From: Subsaxibacter sp. CAU 1640 | GTDB lineage: Bacteria; Bacteroidota; Bacteroidia; Flavobacteriales; Flavobacteriaceae | Length of the DNA: 64,000 bases | Reading direction: 5' to 3' | Assembly: GCF_023156585.1 (NCBI RefSeq) | Contig: NZ_JALNMI010000005.1 | Coordinates: forward strand, 62,001-126,000 | Shown here: positions 38,880 through 47,388 of the stretch, piece after piece | Numbering within the stretch: position 1 is the first letter of the stretch | How the letters are laid out: each line of letters begins with the position of its first letter | Program-made: the position numbers and the translations under genes | Notes under the pieces: generated by a model | Databases searched by the model: none | What the model was told of the DNA's origin: nothing | Seen by the model: the letters and a program-made list of their open reading frames with translations, nothing else

Positions 38880-40400
38880 CTATTTCTTCTTCAACTCAAA
38901 CAAATCCTTACGACGATCCTTAAGATTTCGGACACTTCCAAACTGATTTAATTCACGAAGCAAATCAATGTCCACATCAGCAATCAGAATCATTTCGGTG
39001 TTTTGAGTGGCTTCAGCTTTGACACCATCACTTGGAAATGCAAAATCGCACGGCGTAAAAACCATCGACTGTGCAAACTGAATGTCCATATTATGAACCT
39101 TTGGTAGGTTGCCCACGCTACCTGCAATGGCAACATAACATTCATTTTCAATCGCTCTTGCCTGTGCGCAATGACGTACGCGTGAGAAGCCGTTTTGGGT
39201 ATCCGTCAAGAATGGCACGAACAGGATGTCCATACCTTCATCGGCTAAAATTCGGCTCAGTTCTGGAAATTCCGAATCGTAACAAATGAGAATGCCAATC
39301 TTACCACAATCAGTATCAAATGCCTTCAACTGTGTGCCACCGACCATACCCCAAACCTTGGCTTCGTCTGGCGTGACGTGCAATTTTTCATAACGTTCGG
39401 TGCTACCATCACGACGACATAAATAACCAACGTTATACAAATGTTCGCCCACCACTTCTGGCATACTGCCTGTGATGATGTTGATGTTATAGGAGATGGC
39501 CAACTTTGAAAAACGCTGCACCATTTCCTTGGTATGTTTTGCCAAATTTCGGATGGCTTCTGGTGTTGACAGATGGTTGTGTTCTGCCATCAAAGGCGCA
39601 TTGAAAAACTCTGGAAACAGTGCAAAATCACTGCGATAACCAGAAACAGAATCGATGAAAAACTCTGCTTGTTCCATAACTTCATCCAAATCTTTATAGG
39701 GTCGCATTTGCCATTGCACCAAACCAAGACGCACCACTTTCTTGACCGTGGCTGCTTTTTTTGCTGGCTTTTCATAATACACGTTGTCCCATTCTAACAG
39801 CACTGCATATTCTTTGGATGCTTTGTCACCTTCCAGATAACCTTTTAAAATACGTGTCGGATGAAAATCATTGGAGATTTGAAAATTCAAAACAGGATCG
39901 TGAATCTCTTTGCGGCGAACTTTATCAATATATTGCGTAGGAGTCAATTCATCGGCGTACTTACCGTAATTTGGGATGCGTCCGCCGAATGCGACACCAC
40001 GTAGATTCAAGCGTTCACATAGCTCCTTGCGATAATCGTATAAACGTCTTCCCAAACGCAAGCCACGGAATTCCGGTTTGATAAACACATCAATTCCATA
40101 AAGTACATCGCCATTATTGCTATGTGTACTAAATGTATAATTTCCTGTAATATCTCTGTAGGAATGGTTTTCGTCAAAATCATCATAATCTACAATGATA
40201 GACAAAGCACAACCTGCAATTTGTCCATTGATTTTAATCACCACTTGACCTTCCTGAAACTTTTTGATAAGAGCTTCAATTTGATGCTCACCCCAAATAG
40301 CATCTGGCATCGTAACATAGGCCGAGCGCATAGCTTCTTGGAGTTCTTGATAATCTTCGAGGTTGAGGTATTTTAATTCAATATTTTCGATAGTATCCAT
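38880..40400 (-). CDS. GNAT acetyltransferase fused to a carbon-nitrogen hydrolase
   Basis: A protein of 506 residues with two domains. Residues 1-~215 form a GNAT fold: GVDVFIKPEFRGLRLGRRLYDYRKELCERLNLRG contains the acetyl-CoA-binding R/Q-x-x-G-x-G/A stretch. Residues ~225-500 form a nitrilase-superfamily domain: the catalytic Glu in FALFPEFFNAPL, the Lys in YEKLHVTP and the Cys in GILICYDSEFPEL. This fusion is known and widespread in Bacteroidota, but its metabolic role is not established; an N-acyl transfer plus amidase reaction is the usual suggestion. No partner genes are adjacent. Confidence 0.92.
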   Translation of the reverse strand: MDTIENIELKYLNLEDYQELQEAMRSAYVTMPDAIWGEHQIEALIKKFQEGQVVIKINGQIAGCALSIIVDYDDFDENHSYRDITGNYTFSTHSNNGDVLYGIDVFIKPEFRGLRLGRRLYDYRKELCERLNLRGVAFGGRIPNYGKYADELTPTQYIDKVRRKEIHDPVLNFQISNDFHPTRILKGYLEGDKASKEYAVLLEWDNVYYEKPAKKAATVKKVVRLGLVQWQMRPYKDLDEVMEQAEFFIDSVSGYRSDFALFPEFFNAPLMAEHNHLSTPEAIRNLAKHTKEMVQRFSKLAISYNINIITGSMPEVVGEHLYNVGYLCRRDGSTERYEKLHVTPDEAKVWGMVGGTQLKAFDTDCGKIGILICYDSEFPELSRILADEGMDILFVPFLTDTQNGFSRVRHCAQARAIENECYVAIAGSVGNLPKVHNMDIQFAQSMVFTPCDFAFPSDGVKAEATQNTEMILIADVDIDLLRELNQFGSVRNLKDRRKDLFELKKK

Positions 40401-40485
40401 ACAGGAAGTGATATAACAGTTTGTTATGCGAATTTAAAATATAAATGTCGTATTGAGTAATTTAAGGAAAGGAAATAATAAGGTA

Positions 40486-40971
40486 TTATAATACGGTAGG
40501 TTTACACGTAACTCTCTCGAGTGTTTGGCTCTTTTCAAAGGTAAATAGAGGGTTGTTTGTGAATTTTTCAGTGTTGCCCAATAATTCTGTTTTGCCACTA
40601 CCTTGAATCAATTGATTCCCATCGATTAGAAAAATCAATTCTCGTTTTGATTTGGTGCCCTCTGCTTCAAAATCGTAAATACCACGTAAGGTATCACCAA
40701 TCATAGTGCCGGAAAAGGTTCCCCAACTGCCATCAATCTGATAAAATTTATAACGCATTGTACCATTCACTTGTTGATTTTCCTTTGTAAGATTTAAGGA
40801 AATTGTGTCCTTGTCTTTTGCGTACAAATAGCAAAATTCATTAGTGGTATCCGGTACTTCCTCGAGGACCGAATCGTTGATACGTGGTGCGGTGCTCGCA
40901 TCCGTTTGTTTGTCTTTGCAGGAACAAAACGTGACCATGATCAAAGTGCCAATGATTGAAAGATATTTCAT
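40486..40971 (-). CDS. Lipoprotein of unknown function
   Basis: A protein of 161 residues. Signal with LIMVTFCSC, so the lipid-modified residue is one of two closely spaced cysteines. The mature part has NEFCYLYAKDKDTISLNLTKENQQVNGTMRYKFYQIDGSWGTFSGTMIGDTLRGIYDFEAEG, a beta-rich pattern seen in small flavobacterial lipoproteins. No function is assigned. It lies 85 bases downstream of the GNAT/CN-hydrolase start, oriented towards it. Confidence 0.7.
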   Translation of the reverse strand: MKYLSIIGTLIMVTFCSCKDKQTDASTAPRINDSVLEEVPDTTNEFCYLYAKDKDTISLNLTKENQQVNGTMRYKFYQIDGSWGTFSGTMIGDTLRGIYDFEAEGTKSKRELIFLIDGNQLIQGSGKTELLGNTEKFTNNPLFTFEKSQTLERVTCKPTVL

Positions 40972-40983
40972 AAGAGTTGATTT

Positions 40984-41021
40984 AAAAAAATTAGGCTCAA
41001 ACTTTTAAAGTTTAAGCCTAA
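40984..41021 (-). terminator. Terminator of the 48-residue gene
   Basis: On the minus strand TTAGGCTTAAACTT pairs with AGTTTGAGCCTAA, followed by TTTTTTT. Confidence 0.8.
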
Positions 41022-41034
41022 TCCTTGACAAAAA

Positions 41035-41181
41035 TTAGGATTTGGACTTTTGTCCTTTGATCGTCTTTTTGTCAATATCAAATTTATTTGTTGTGGTTTT
41101 AGAAGGACTTCCTTTAGGATTTAAAGGATTGTTCTCTTCTTTTGTTCGTTTAAATTTCTTTTTATCTTCAATAATTCCCAT
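41035..41181 (-). CDS. Small basic protein (48 aa)
   Basis: ATG at 41181, TAA at 41035-41037, directly in front of a strong terminator. The product, MGIIEDKKKFKRTKEENNPL, then NPKGSPSKTTTNKFDIDKKT and a short KGQKSKS tail, is highly basic and probably disordered. Its placement right before a terminator, with no other gene that the terminator could serve, supports it. It resembles the other short hydrophilic proteins in this window in composition only. Function unknown; nucleic-acid binding is conceivable. Confidence 0.55.
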   Translation of the reverse strand: MGIIEDKKKFKRTKEENNPLNPKGSPSKTTTNKFDIDKKTIKGQKSKS

Positions 41182-41306
41182 AATTCTTTCTTTTTTTGAT
41201 TCATATTAAAGATAAGAAATAGCTGCTGGAATAGTATTAAATCTATCTTAAAATCAGGACGTTTAAGAGAGATTTAGCATTCCTTGCCAACGATTGTTAA
41301 AGATAA

Positions 41307-41338
41307 AAAAGCCCATTCTTTTAGACCGGGCTCTTTTA
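41307..41338 (-). terminator. Terminator of the DUF805 gene
   Basis: AAAAGAGCCC pairs with GGGCTTTTTT on the minus strand (GCCC at 41311-41314, GGGC at 41328-41331). Confidence 0.75.
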
Positions 41339-41351
41339 ATTTATAAAGATA

Positions 41352-41738
41352 TTAGTTCGTTTGAATCTTTCCTATCTCGTTGATGTCTTCTCCAGGAGAT
41401 TTTGGGTCTGGCCCATATTGATTAGCTCTGCGTTCACCTTCGGTCACTGCTAGGATAAAGCTGTAGATAGGAATCAATAGATACCATCCGCTTTTGCCCA
41501 CATCGTGCATTCTTCTGACACCAACTGCTAAAGAAGGAATCATTACTCCAAACATATAGATATAAGCAAGAAATAAAATGAATGGACTCTCGATGGCAAC
41601 AGCGACCATTCCTAAAAGGAAAATTCCAGCATAAATAAAAATCGTATTGAAAAGAAAAAACATCCAATACTCTTGGCGTCTTGCACGTCCAGAAAAGTTT
41701 GCGTAGTTGTCTCTAACTACTTTTAAGTACCATTTCAT
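41352..41738 (-). CDS. DUF805 membrane protein
   Basis: A protein of 128 residues with four predicted helices. DUF805 features: MKWYLKVVRDNYANFSGRARRQEYWMFFLFN at the start (with the FSGRARRxEYW motif), SLAVGVRRMHDVGKSGWYLLIPIYSF near the C-terminus and a hydrophilic tail. The function is unknown; the family includes the inner-membrane proteins YhaH and YhaI. It is the gene immediately downstream of trpA, but 48 bases and no coupling separate them, so it is probably not part of that operon. Confidence 0.9.
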   Translation of the reverse strand: MKWYLKVVRDNYANFSGRARRQEYWMFFLFNTIFIYAGIFLLGMVAVAIESPFILFLAYIYMFGVMIPSLAVGVRRMHDVGKSGWYLLIPIYSFILAVTEGERRANQYGPDPKSPGEDINEIGKIQTN

Positions 41739-41786
41739 AATTAAAATTTAATTGGTTAGTGATTTATATAATTCCAAATATAAATT

Positions 41787-42551
41787 TTAATTTAAAATAG
41801 CATCTACAAATTGTGATATTTCGTCATCAGTTTTCGATGAAAGGAATTTTATAAACGCACTGCCAATGATCGCACCGCTGGAAAACTCAGTTGCCTGACG
41901 GAAAGTTTCTTGGTTTGAAATGCCAAAACCGACAATCGTCGGATTCTTAAGATTCATCTCTGAAATCCGTTTGAAATAGTCCGTTTGTTCCCTGCCAAAA
42001 CCCGATGAAGCACCTGTGACACTCGCACTACTGACCATATATATAAAACCATTGGATACCGAATCGATATAACGAATGCGCTCATCAGACGTTTGAGGCG
42101 TTATCAAAAACACATTGATAAGTCCGTTAGCCTCAAAAATAGATTGATACTCTTCTCGGTACACATCTATGGGCAAGTCGGGAATAATGAGTCCGTCAAT
42201 ACCGATGGCTGCACACTGTTTGCAAAAAGCCTCAACACCATATTGTAATATTGGGTTAAAATAGCCCATAATAATCAACGGAATGCTGACCGATTGACGA
42301 ATGTCTTTCAATTGATTGAACAACACGTTCGTGGTCATTCCATTCTTCAAAGCCTGCGTTGAACTCGCTTGAATGGTTGGTCCGTCTGCCAAAGGGTCAC
42401 TGAACGGCAAGCCAATTTCTATGATATCCACGCCACTTTTTTCCAATTGTTGGATGATGGAAACAGTATCCTCCAGCTTGGGATATCCAGCCGTAAAATA
42501 GATGGAGAGGAGTTTTTTGTTTTCTTTGAGTTTCGTTTGTATGCGATTCAT
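41787..42551 (-). CDS. trpA: Tryptophan synthase alpha chain
   Basis: A protein of 254 residues, slightly shorter than the E. coli enzyme. Catalytic and structural motifs: LSIYFTAGYPKLEDT, IEIGLPFSDPLADGPTIQ (with the catalytic Glu), IMGYFNPILQYGVEAFC, IDGLIIPDLP (with the catalytic Asp), LITPQTSDERI, FIYMVSSASVTGA and VGFGISNQ. It cleaves indole-3-glycerol phosphate and passes indole to TrpB through a tunnel. It is the last gene of the trp operon, 51 bases after trpB across a repeat of TTCAGTG units. Confidence 0.95.
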   Translation of the reverse strand: MNRIQTKLKENKKLLSIYFTAGYPKLEDTVSIIQQLEKSGVDIIEIGLPFSDPLADGPTIQASSTQALKNGMTTNVLFNQLKDIRQSVSIPLIIMGYFNPILQYGVEAFCKQCAAIGIDGLIIPDLPIDVYREEYQSIFEANGLINVFLITPQTSDERIRYIDSVSNGFIYMVSSASVTGASSGFGREQTDYFKRISEMNLKNPTIVGFGISNQETFRQATEFSSGAIIGSAFIKFLSSKTDDEISQFVDAILN

Positions 42552-42567
42552 TTTTACTTAAATTTTA

Positions 42568-42600
42568 CTGAACACTGAACACTGAACACTGAACAATTCT
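42568..42600 (-). repeat. Stop-adjacent TTCAGTG repeat after trpB
   Basis: About four TTCAGTG units on the minus strand, eight bases after the trpB TAA and before trpA. They are transcribed within the operon. Confidence 0.8.
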
Positions 42601-42602
42601 AT

Positions 42603-43784
42603 TTACAATCCAAAATGCTTAATATAAGTATCCAAATCCTTATCACCACGTCCTGACAAACTCACCACAACGATGTCATTCGGTTTAAACTCTTTTTGCT
42701 CAAAAATTGCCAAAGCGTGCGCACTTTCAATGGCAGGAATAATACCTTCAAGTTTGCAAAGCTCTAGCCCAGCTGTCATTGCTTGGTCGTCAGTGATGGC
42801 AATGAATTCGGCGCGTCCAGTTTTATACAAATGTGCGTGCATAGGGCCAACACCAGGATAGTCCAAGCCAGCGGAAATAGAGTATGGCTCGGTAATTTGC
42901 CCATCTTTGGTTTGCATCAATAAGGTTTTACTCCCGTGAATGATACCTTCCTTGCCCAAAACGGAAGTCGCTGCACTCTCACCAGAGTCCACGCCGTGTC
43001 CAGCCGCTTCGACGGCAATCAGTTTCACTTCTGTATCATCCAAAAAATGATAATAAGCACCAGCAGCGTTACTGCCTCCACCCACGCAAGCCACGATGTA
43101 ATCTGGTTTTGCAATGCCTTCCCGCGCTTGCAATTGTTCTTGAATTTCCTTTGAAACCACCGATTGAAATCGTGCCACCATATCAGGATACGGATGCGGA
43201 CCGACCACGCTACCGATGATGTAATGCGTATCCACGGGATTGTTAATCCAATCGCGAATGGCTTCGTTAGTGGCGTCTTTCAAGGTTTTGCTTCCAGAAG
43301 TTGCAGGTACAACCGTGGCGCCAAGCATTTTCATACGTGCCACATTGGGTGCTTGTCGTGCGATGTCGATTTCGCCCATATACACAATACATTCCAATCC
43401 GATCAAGGCGCAAACCGTCGCCGTCGCCACGCCGTGCTGACCAGCACCAGTTTCGGCAATGATACGCGTTTTGCCCAGACGCTTTGCCATCAGTATTTGT
43501 CCGATAGTATTATTGATTTTGTGCGCTCCTGTATGGTTGAGGTCCTCGCGCTTCAAGTAGATTTTTGTGTTGTACTTTTCGGACAATCGCTTCGCAAAAT
43601 AGAGTGGAGAAGGGCGTCCAACGTAATCTTTCAGCAATTGATTGAACTCTTTTTCAAAAGAAGGCTCTGACATAACATTCAGATACTTTTGTCGCAGTTC
43701 TTCCACATTAGGATAGAGCATTTCAGGTATGAAAGCCCCACCGAAGTCTCCATAATACCCTTTGTTGTTGATGTTGTATGTCAT
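42603..43784 (-). CDS. trpB: Tryptophan synthase beta chain
   Basis: A protein of 393 residues, the normal length. It contains [29 protein letters not shown], the PLP-lysine motif [34 protein letters not shown], the phosphate-binding [16 protein letters not shown], and [15 protein letters not shown]. It condenses indole and serine to tryptophan as an alpha2-beta2 complex with TrpA. It follows trpF by 34 bases, a gap filled by a palindromic element (43788-43812). Confidence 0.97.
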   Translation of the reverse strand: MTYNINNKGYYGDFGGAFIPEMLYPNVEELRQKYLNVMSEPSFEKEFNQLLKDYVGRPSPLYFAKRLSEKYNTKIYLKREDLNHTGAHKINNTIGQILMAKRLGKTRIIAETGAGQHGVATATVCALIGLECIVYMGEIDIARQAPNVARMKMLGATVVPATSGSKTLKDATNEAIRDWINNPVDTHYIIGSVVGPHPYPDMVARFQSVVSKEIQEQLQAREGIAKPDYIVACVGGGSNAAGAYYHFLDDTEVKLIAVEAAGHGVDSGESAATSVLGKEGIIHGSKTLLMQTKDGQITEPYSISAGLDYPGVGPMHAHLYKTGRAEFIAITDDQAMTAGLELCKLEGIIPAIESAHALAIFEQKEFKPNDIVVVSLSGRGDKDLDTYIKHFGL

Positions 43785-43787
43785 AAT

Positions 43788-43812
43788 CTTTTTCCCGCGA
43801 AAGCGGGAATCT
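43788..43812 (-). repeat. GATTCCCGC palindrome between trpF and trpB
   Basis: TTCCCGC (43792-43798) pairs with GCGGGAA (43803-43809). It belongs to the small palindrome family also seen at 47315, 48971 and 49064. Confidence 0.75.
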
Positions 43813-43818
43813 TTTTTA

Positions 43819-44508
43819 TTATAAACTTTTTATTTTCTCTTTAAATAATTCCAATTTCTGAACATCCTTCAATCCTGGTTCTATCTCAAATTTACTGTTG
43901 ACGTCAATGGCGTTGCAAAATTGAGATTCTTTGGTTTGTAAGAATGACTTCAAATCATCCAGTTGTTCCAATCCGATGCCACCACTCAAAAAAAATGGTT
44001 TTGAGGAGGGATAGTTTTTTAAAACCGTCCAGTCAAACGTGAAACCGTTGCCACCGGGCAGTTTTCCTTTAGTGTCAAATAGATAATAATCGCACACAGA
44101 TTCATAAGGTTGTAAGGTCTCAGAATCAAACTGGTTGTCTACTGAAAAGACTTTGATGATTATAACGTCATTGCGAGCGTAGCGCGGCAATCTTTTGATT
44201 TCACTAGTGTTATTATCGTCAATTTGTTCCTCGAAATGACGCTTTAAATCTTTACAAAATTCAGCAGATTCTGAACCGTGCAATTGAATCACATTCAAAC
44301 CATATGCTGTGATTTTTTCCAGAATGAATTCAATAGGAGCATTCACAAACACACCTACTTTTTTTATCTCTTTTGGCAGATTTGGAATGTCTCTATTAAA
44401 ATATCGAGCGGACTTTTCATAGAAAATAAATCCCAAATACTCTGGTTGAAGTTGGGCAACTTCAAGAATGTTCTTTTCTGATGTCATTCCGCAGACTTTA
44501 AGTTTCAT
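43819..44508 (-). CDS. trpF: Phosphoribosylanthranilate isomerase, with an inserted palindromic repeat
   Basis: A protein of 229 residues, longer than the usual 195-210. Core motifs: [36 protein letters not shown], the catalytic Cys in [39 protein letters not shown] with the catalytic Asp, [13 protein letters not shown] and [16 protein letters not shown]. Residues around 92-117 (HFEEQIDD..., then [12 protein letters not shown]) have no counterpart in other TrpF proteins and are encoded by a ~76-base repeat element with inverted ends. The insertion is in frame, at a surface loop between beta-4 and alpha-4 or nearby, so the enzyme may still work. Confidence 0.95.
   Translation of the reverse strand: MKLKVCGMTSEKNILEVAQLQPEYLGFIFYEKSARYFNRDIPNLPKEIKKVGVFVNAPIEFILEKITAYGLNVIQLHGSESAEFCKDLKRHFEEQIDDNNTSEIKRLPRYARNDVIIIKVFSVDNQFDSETLQPYESVCDYYLFDTKGKLPGGNGFTFDWTVLKNYPSSKPFFLSGGIGLEQLDDLKSFLQTKESQFCNAIDVNSKFEIEPGLKDVQKLELFKEKIKSL
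44166..44241 (-). mobile_element. Palindromic MITE-like element inserted in frame in trpF
   Basis: On the minus strand it starts CGTCATTTCGAG and ends CTCGCAATGACG, i.e. imperfect 12-base terminal inverted repeats, with AAAAGATTGCCGCGCTACGC in the right half. Related intergenic copy at 28503-28540. Translated in trpF as HFEEQIDD ... [12 protein letters not shown]. Confidence 0.75.
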
Positions 44509-45290
44509 CGTGACAGCTCTTTTATAAATTCGCTCGCACTATTGCCAGGATGATTAGTTTTCATAAAGTTTTCTCCAATCAAAAAACCTTTATAATCATA
44601 CGCCTTCAAATCTTTAATGGCTTCTATCGAACTAATGCCACTTTCGGAGACTTTGATAAATTCATTTGGTATCAAACTTGAAAGATTTTTACTCGTGTCC
44701 AAACTCACCTCAAAGGTGTTAAGGTTTCGATTGTTGACACCTATCATATCAAGGCTCGGCATAATGGATTTGTGCAGTTCTTCTTCATTATGCACTTCCA
44801 AAAGCACCTCCAGACCAACTGATTGTGCCAATTCCGAAAACCTCTTAATGTCAGCTTTCGAAAGAATCGCTGCAATCAGCAAAATGACATCCGCTCCAAA
44901 GGCTTTTGCTTCCAGAATTTGGTATTCATCAATTAAAAATTCTTTCCGAAGTAATGGCAAATCACAACTACTTCGTGCAACAATCAAATCGTCCAGTGAA
45001 CCTCCAAAATATTTTCCATCGGTCAATACAGACATTCCACAAACGCCAGCATTTTCATATCCTTTTGCAACTTCAAAAACGTTCAAATCTTGATTGATAA
45101 CAGCTTTTGAAGGGGAACGTCGTTTATGCTCGGCGATGATGCCAGAATTGCTTTGATGCAAATTGCTAACCAAGGAATTCGTATTCTTCTGAAATAAAAC
45201 AGATTGTTCCAATTGCGAGAAGGGAATAACAGATTTCTTAAAACCTACTTCCTTCCTTTTGTCCACTACTATCTTGTCTAAAATTGTCAT
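44505..45290 (-). CDS. trpC: Indole-3-glycerol-phosphate synthase
   Basis: A protein of 261 residues, monofunctional as in most Bacteroidota. It contains ILDKIVVDKRKEV, IIAEHKRRSPSKAVI with the catalytic Glu and Lys, SVLTDGKYFGGSLDDL, LPLLRKEFLIDEYQILEAKAFGADVILLI, VLLEVHNEEEL, GVNNRNLNTFEVSLDTS, SESGI and FLIGENFMK. It closes the indole ring from CdRP. It overlaps trpD upstream and trpF downstream by four bases each (ATGA), so the three are translationally coupled. Confidence 0.96.
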   Translation of the reverse strand: MTILDKIVVDKRKEVGFKKSVIPFSQLEQSVLFQKNTNSLVSNLHQSNSGIIAEHKRRSPSKAVINQDLNVFEVAKGYENAGVCGMSVLTDGKYFGGSLDDLIVARSSCDLPLLRKEFLIDEYQILEAKAFGADVILLIAAILSKADIKRFSELAQSVGLEVLLEVHNEEELHKSIMPSLDMIGVNNRNLNTFEVSLDTSKNLSSLIPNEFIKVSESGISSIEAIKDLKAYDYKGFLIGENFMKTNHPGNSASEFIKELSR

Positions 45291-46285
45291 TGGTTTTTAC
45301 TCAAGGTTACAAGGGTTTCAAATCGCTTTTTTGCTTCGCCATTCAACAACGATTCTTTTGCCATTTCAAAAGCATTTTGAAGTCCAGTTTGTTTCACTGT
45401 GTCGATAGCGAGTGCAGCATTGGCACAAACAACATTGTTCTGCGCTTCGGTGCCGTGTCCGTCCAAAATATGCTTGAAAATCGTGGCAGCACTCTCAATC
45501 GTGTTGCCTCCATAAATGGCTTCTTGCGATAGGGTTTCTATATCGAAATAACTCGGGTCAAGCATAAATTCAGAATGATTTTTGACCACTTTCGAAGTAC
45601 CAGTCAATGAGATTTCATCGTAGCCATCAAGTGCGTGTACGATGGTGTAATTTTTATAAGTATTTTGATATAGATAACCATACAAGCGCAACAATTCCAA
45701 ACTAAAAACACCCACCATTTGATGTGGCGGAAAGGATGGATTCACCATTGGGCCAAGCATATTGAAAAATGTTTTCACGCCCAATTCTTTGCGAATGGGT
45801 GCCACATTTTTCATTGCTGGATGAAACAAAGGCGCGTGCAAAATGCAAATACTTGCTTTATTCAAACATTCTTTTAGAAAGTCAACGTCTCTAGTGAATT
45901 TCACGCCTAAATGCTCCAACACGTTTGAAGACCCACTAACAGACGACACGCCATAATTACCGTGTTTAGTAACATTCACTCCAGCGCCAGCAGTTACAAA
46001 AGAGGCAAGTGTGGAAATATTGAAAGTGTTTTTCCCATCACCACCTGTACCGCACAAATCGATGCCATTATACCCTTTCAAATCGACTGGAATACACATT
46101 TCCAAAAGTGCATCGCGAAATCCTTTCAGCTCTTCAATGGTAATGCTTCGCATCATATACACCGTCAGAAACGATGCAATCTGACTTTGGTTGTAATCTC
46201 CTTTTGAGATGTTCACCAACACCTGTTTTGCTTCCTCACTTGAGATGCTTTCGTGGTTGATGAGTCTGTTTAATATTTGCTTCAT
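45287..46285 (-). CDS. trpD: Anthranilate phosphoribosyltransferase
   Basis: A protein of 332 residues. It has the GTGGDGKNTFNIST PRPP-binding motif (DLCGTGGDGKNTFNISTLAS), KHGNYGVSSVSGSSNVLEHLG, FHPAMKNVAPIRKELGVKTFFNMLGPMVNP and HALDGYDEISLTG. It attaches phosphoribose to anthranilate. It overlaps trpC by four bases. It follows the four-helix-bundle gene after 53 bases of ATCTTAA-type repeats, and is a separate gene from trpG. Confidence 0.96.
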   Translation of the reverse strand: MKQILNRLINHESISSEEAKQVLVNISKGDYNQSQIASFLTVYMMRSITIEELKGFRDALLEMCIPVDLKGYNGIDLCGTGGDGKNTFNISTLASFVTAGAGVNVTKHGNYGVSSVSGSSNVLEHLGVKFTRDVDFLKECLNKASICILHAPLFHPAMKNVAPIRKELGVKTFFNMLGPMVNPSFPPHQMVGVFSLELLRLYGYLYQNTYKNYTIVHALDGYDEISLTGTSKVVKNHSEFMLDPSYFDIETLSQEAIYGGNTIESAATIFKHILDGHGTEAQNNVVCANAALAIDTVKQTGLQNAFEMAKESLLNGEAKKRFETLVTLSKNQ

Positions 46286-46338
46286 TTATTAGATTTAAGA
46301 TTTAAGATTTAAGATTTGAGACGTGAGATTTGAGACTT
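46286..46338 (-). repeat. Stop-adjacent AAATCTT repeat
   Basis: Reading from the TAA of the four-helix gene on the minus strand: AAGTCTCAAATCTCACGTCT, then CAAATCTTAAATCTTAAATC and more. It fills the gap to trpD and is similar to the tail at 38701-38730. Confidence 0.75.
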
Positions 46339-46695
46339 TTACTCAATAGAAAATTTTTTAATTAAAGTGAAGTTCATCTTCTGGATTTCGACAATCGTAT
46401 CAAACACTTCTTTAACCTGATGTTCTTCCAAATAGCCAATTCTCTTTGCCAACTCCAATTGTGTAGAGAGTTCGTTGAGTGAGCCATTGGCAATTCCAAG
46501 AAAGTTTCTAAACTCTTTGTTGGAATTTCTTCCGGCTCCTTCTGAAATGTTGGAGGGAACCGAAATGGCACTGCGCTGTACTTGACTTATCAATCCGTAT
46601 TTTTCGTCCCTTGGAAATAATAGTGTTAACGCATAGGTTTTTTCAACCAACTCCATAGACTTTTGCCAAATCTTTAATTCTCTGTAATTATTCAT
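46339..46695 (-). CDS. Four-helix bundle (S23/IVS-protein family) in the trp operon
   Basis: A protein of 118 residues with the family signature: YRELKIWQKSMELVEKTYALT, FPRDEKYGLISQVQRSAISVPSNISEGAGR, EFRNFLGIANGSLNELSTQLELAKRIGYL. The family was first found as a protein encoded in 23S rRNA intervening sequences and forms pentameric or larger helical rings; function unknown. Related genes travel as free-standing insertions in many Bacteroidota genomes. Here it interrupts the trp operon between trpG and trpD, with repeat blocks on both sides, in the operon's direction. It probably has nothing to do with tryptophan. Confidence 0.92.
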   Translation of the reverse strand: MNNYRELKIWQKSMELVEKTYALTLLFPRDEKYGLISQVQRSAISVPSNISEGAGRNSNKEFRNFLGIANGSLNELSTQLELAKRIGYLEEHQVKEVFDTIVEIQKMNFTLIKKFSIE

Positions 46696-46745
46696 ATTGT
46701 CTTCTATTATCTAAAATCTAATGTCTAAAGTCTAACATCTAACGT
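46696..46745 (-). repeat. TTAGA-type repeat overlapping the trpG stop
   Basis: From inside the trpG C-terminus on the minus strand: TTTAGACGTTAGATGTTAGA, then CTTTAGACATTAGATTTTAG. The TAG stop of trpG lies inside the repeat and its last residues (LDVRC) are encoded by it. Confidence 0.75.
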
Positions 46746-47316
46746 CTAAATTAATCCAGTTCGACAACATCCGTTTCCCATCAGGTGTCAACACCGATTC
46801 TGGATGGTACTGCACACCTTTGACATCAAACTCTTTATGACGCAAGGACATCACCTGACCTTGTTCGTCAAAAGAGGTAGCTTCCAACACATCTGGTAAA
46901 TCAGTGGCCACAACCCACGAATGATAACGCCCTACTTCAATGGTCTTGTCCAGCCCATCAAATAAAGGCTCATCCTCCACAGCGATGGTCACTTTTGTTG
47001 CTACACCGTGAAAAACAGTGTCGAGATTAACAAGTTTGCCGCCAAACACTTCGCCAATGGCTTGCTGACCAAGACATACACCAAGGATGCTTTTGGTAGC
47101 TGCGTATCGCTTTATTATAGGTTTTAGCAAACCGGCTTCATCAGGAATACCTGGCCCTGGTGAGAGCAAAATTTTATCAAAGGCTTCCACCTCGTCAAGG
47201 TCTAATTGGTCGTTACGTCGAACGGTCACCTCGCAACCCAAATCTTCCAAATAATGCACAAGGTTGTACGTAAAACTGTCGTAATTATCGATGACTAATA
47301 CTTTTTTCATATCCAT
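46732..47316 (-). CDS. trpG: Anthranilate synthase component II (glutamine amidotransferase)
   Basis: A protein of 194 residues, class I amidotransferase. NYDSFTYNLVHYLEDLG, LLSPGPGIPDEAG, and the nucleophile motif ILGVCLGQQAIGEVFGG with the catalytic Cys; the catalytic His and Glu in KGVQYHPESVLT. It supplies ammonia from glutamine to TrpE. ATG at 47316 or the ATG two codons on (47310) could start translation. The C-terminus LDVRC is coded by a repeat (see neighbouring entry). It is second in the operon. Confidence 0.95.
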   Translation of the reverse strand: MDMKKVLVIDNYDSFTYNLVHYLEDLGCEVTVRRNDQLDLDEVEAFDKILLSPGPGIPDEAGLLKPIIKRYAATKSILGVCLGQQAIGEVFGGKLVNLDTVFHGVATKVTIAVEDEPLFDGLDKTIEVGRYHSWVVATDLPDVLEATSFDEQGQVMSLRHKEFDVKGVQYHPESVLTPDGKRMLSNWINLDVRC

Positions 47317-47336
47317 TTCCCGCGTACGCGGGAATC
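47315..47336 (-). repeat. TTCCCGCG palindrome between trpE and trpG
   Basis: TTCCCGCG (47317-47324) pairs with CGCGGGAA (47327-47334). It lies at the trpG start, overlapping the region where its ribosome-binding site should be. Confidence 0.75.
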
Positions 47337-47344
47337 TATTTTGT

Positions 47345-47388
47345 TGTTATTTATTTACTTACTGCCTACTGCTACTGAACACTGAAAA
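47345..47388 (-). repeat. Stop-adjacent TTCAGT repeat after trpE
   Basis: Reading from the trpE TAG on the minus strand: TTTTCAGTGTTCAGTAGCAG, TAGGCAGTAAG. It shares words with 38860-38879 and 42568. Confidence 0.7.

Noticed and set aside
42936-43670. Plus-strand frames opposite trpB
   Set aside because: They are shadows of the very well conserved trpB gene; compositions are Ser/His-rich, as expected of antisense frames.
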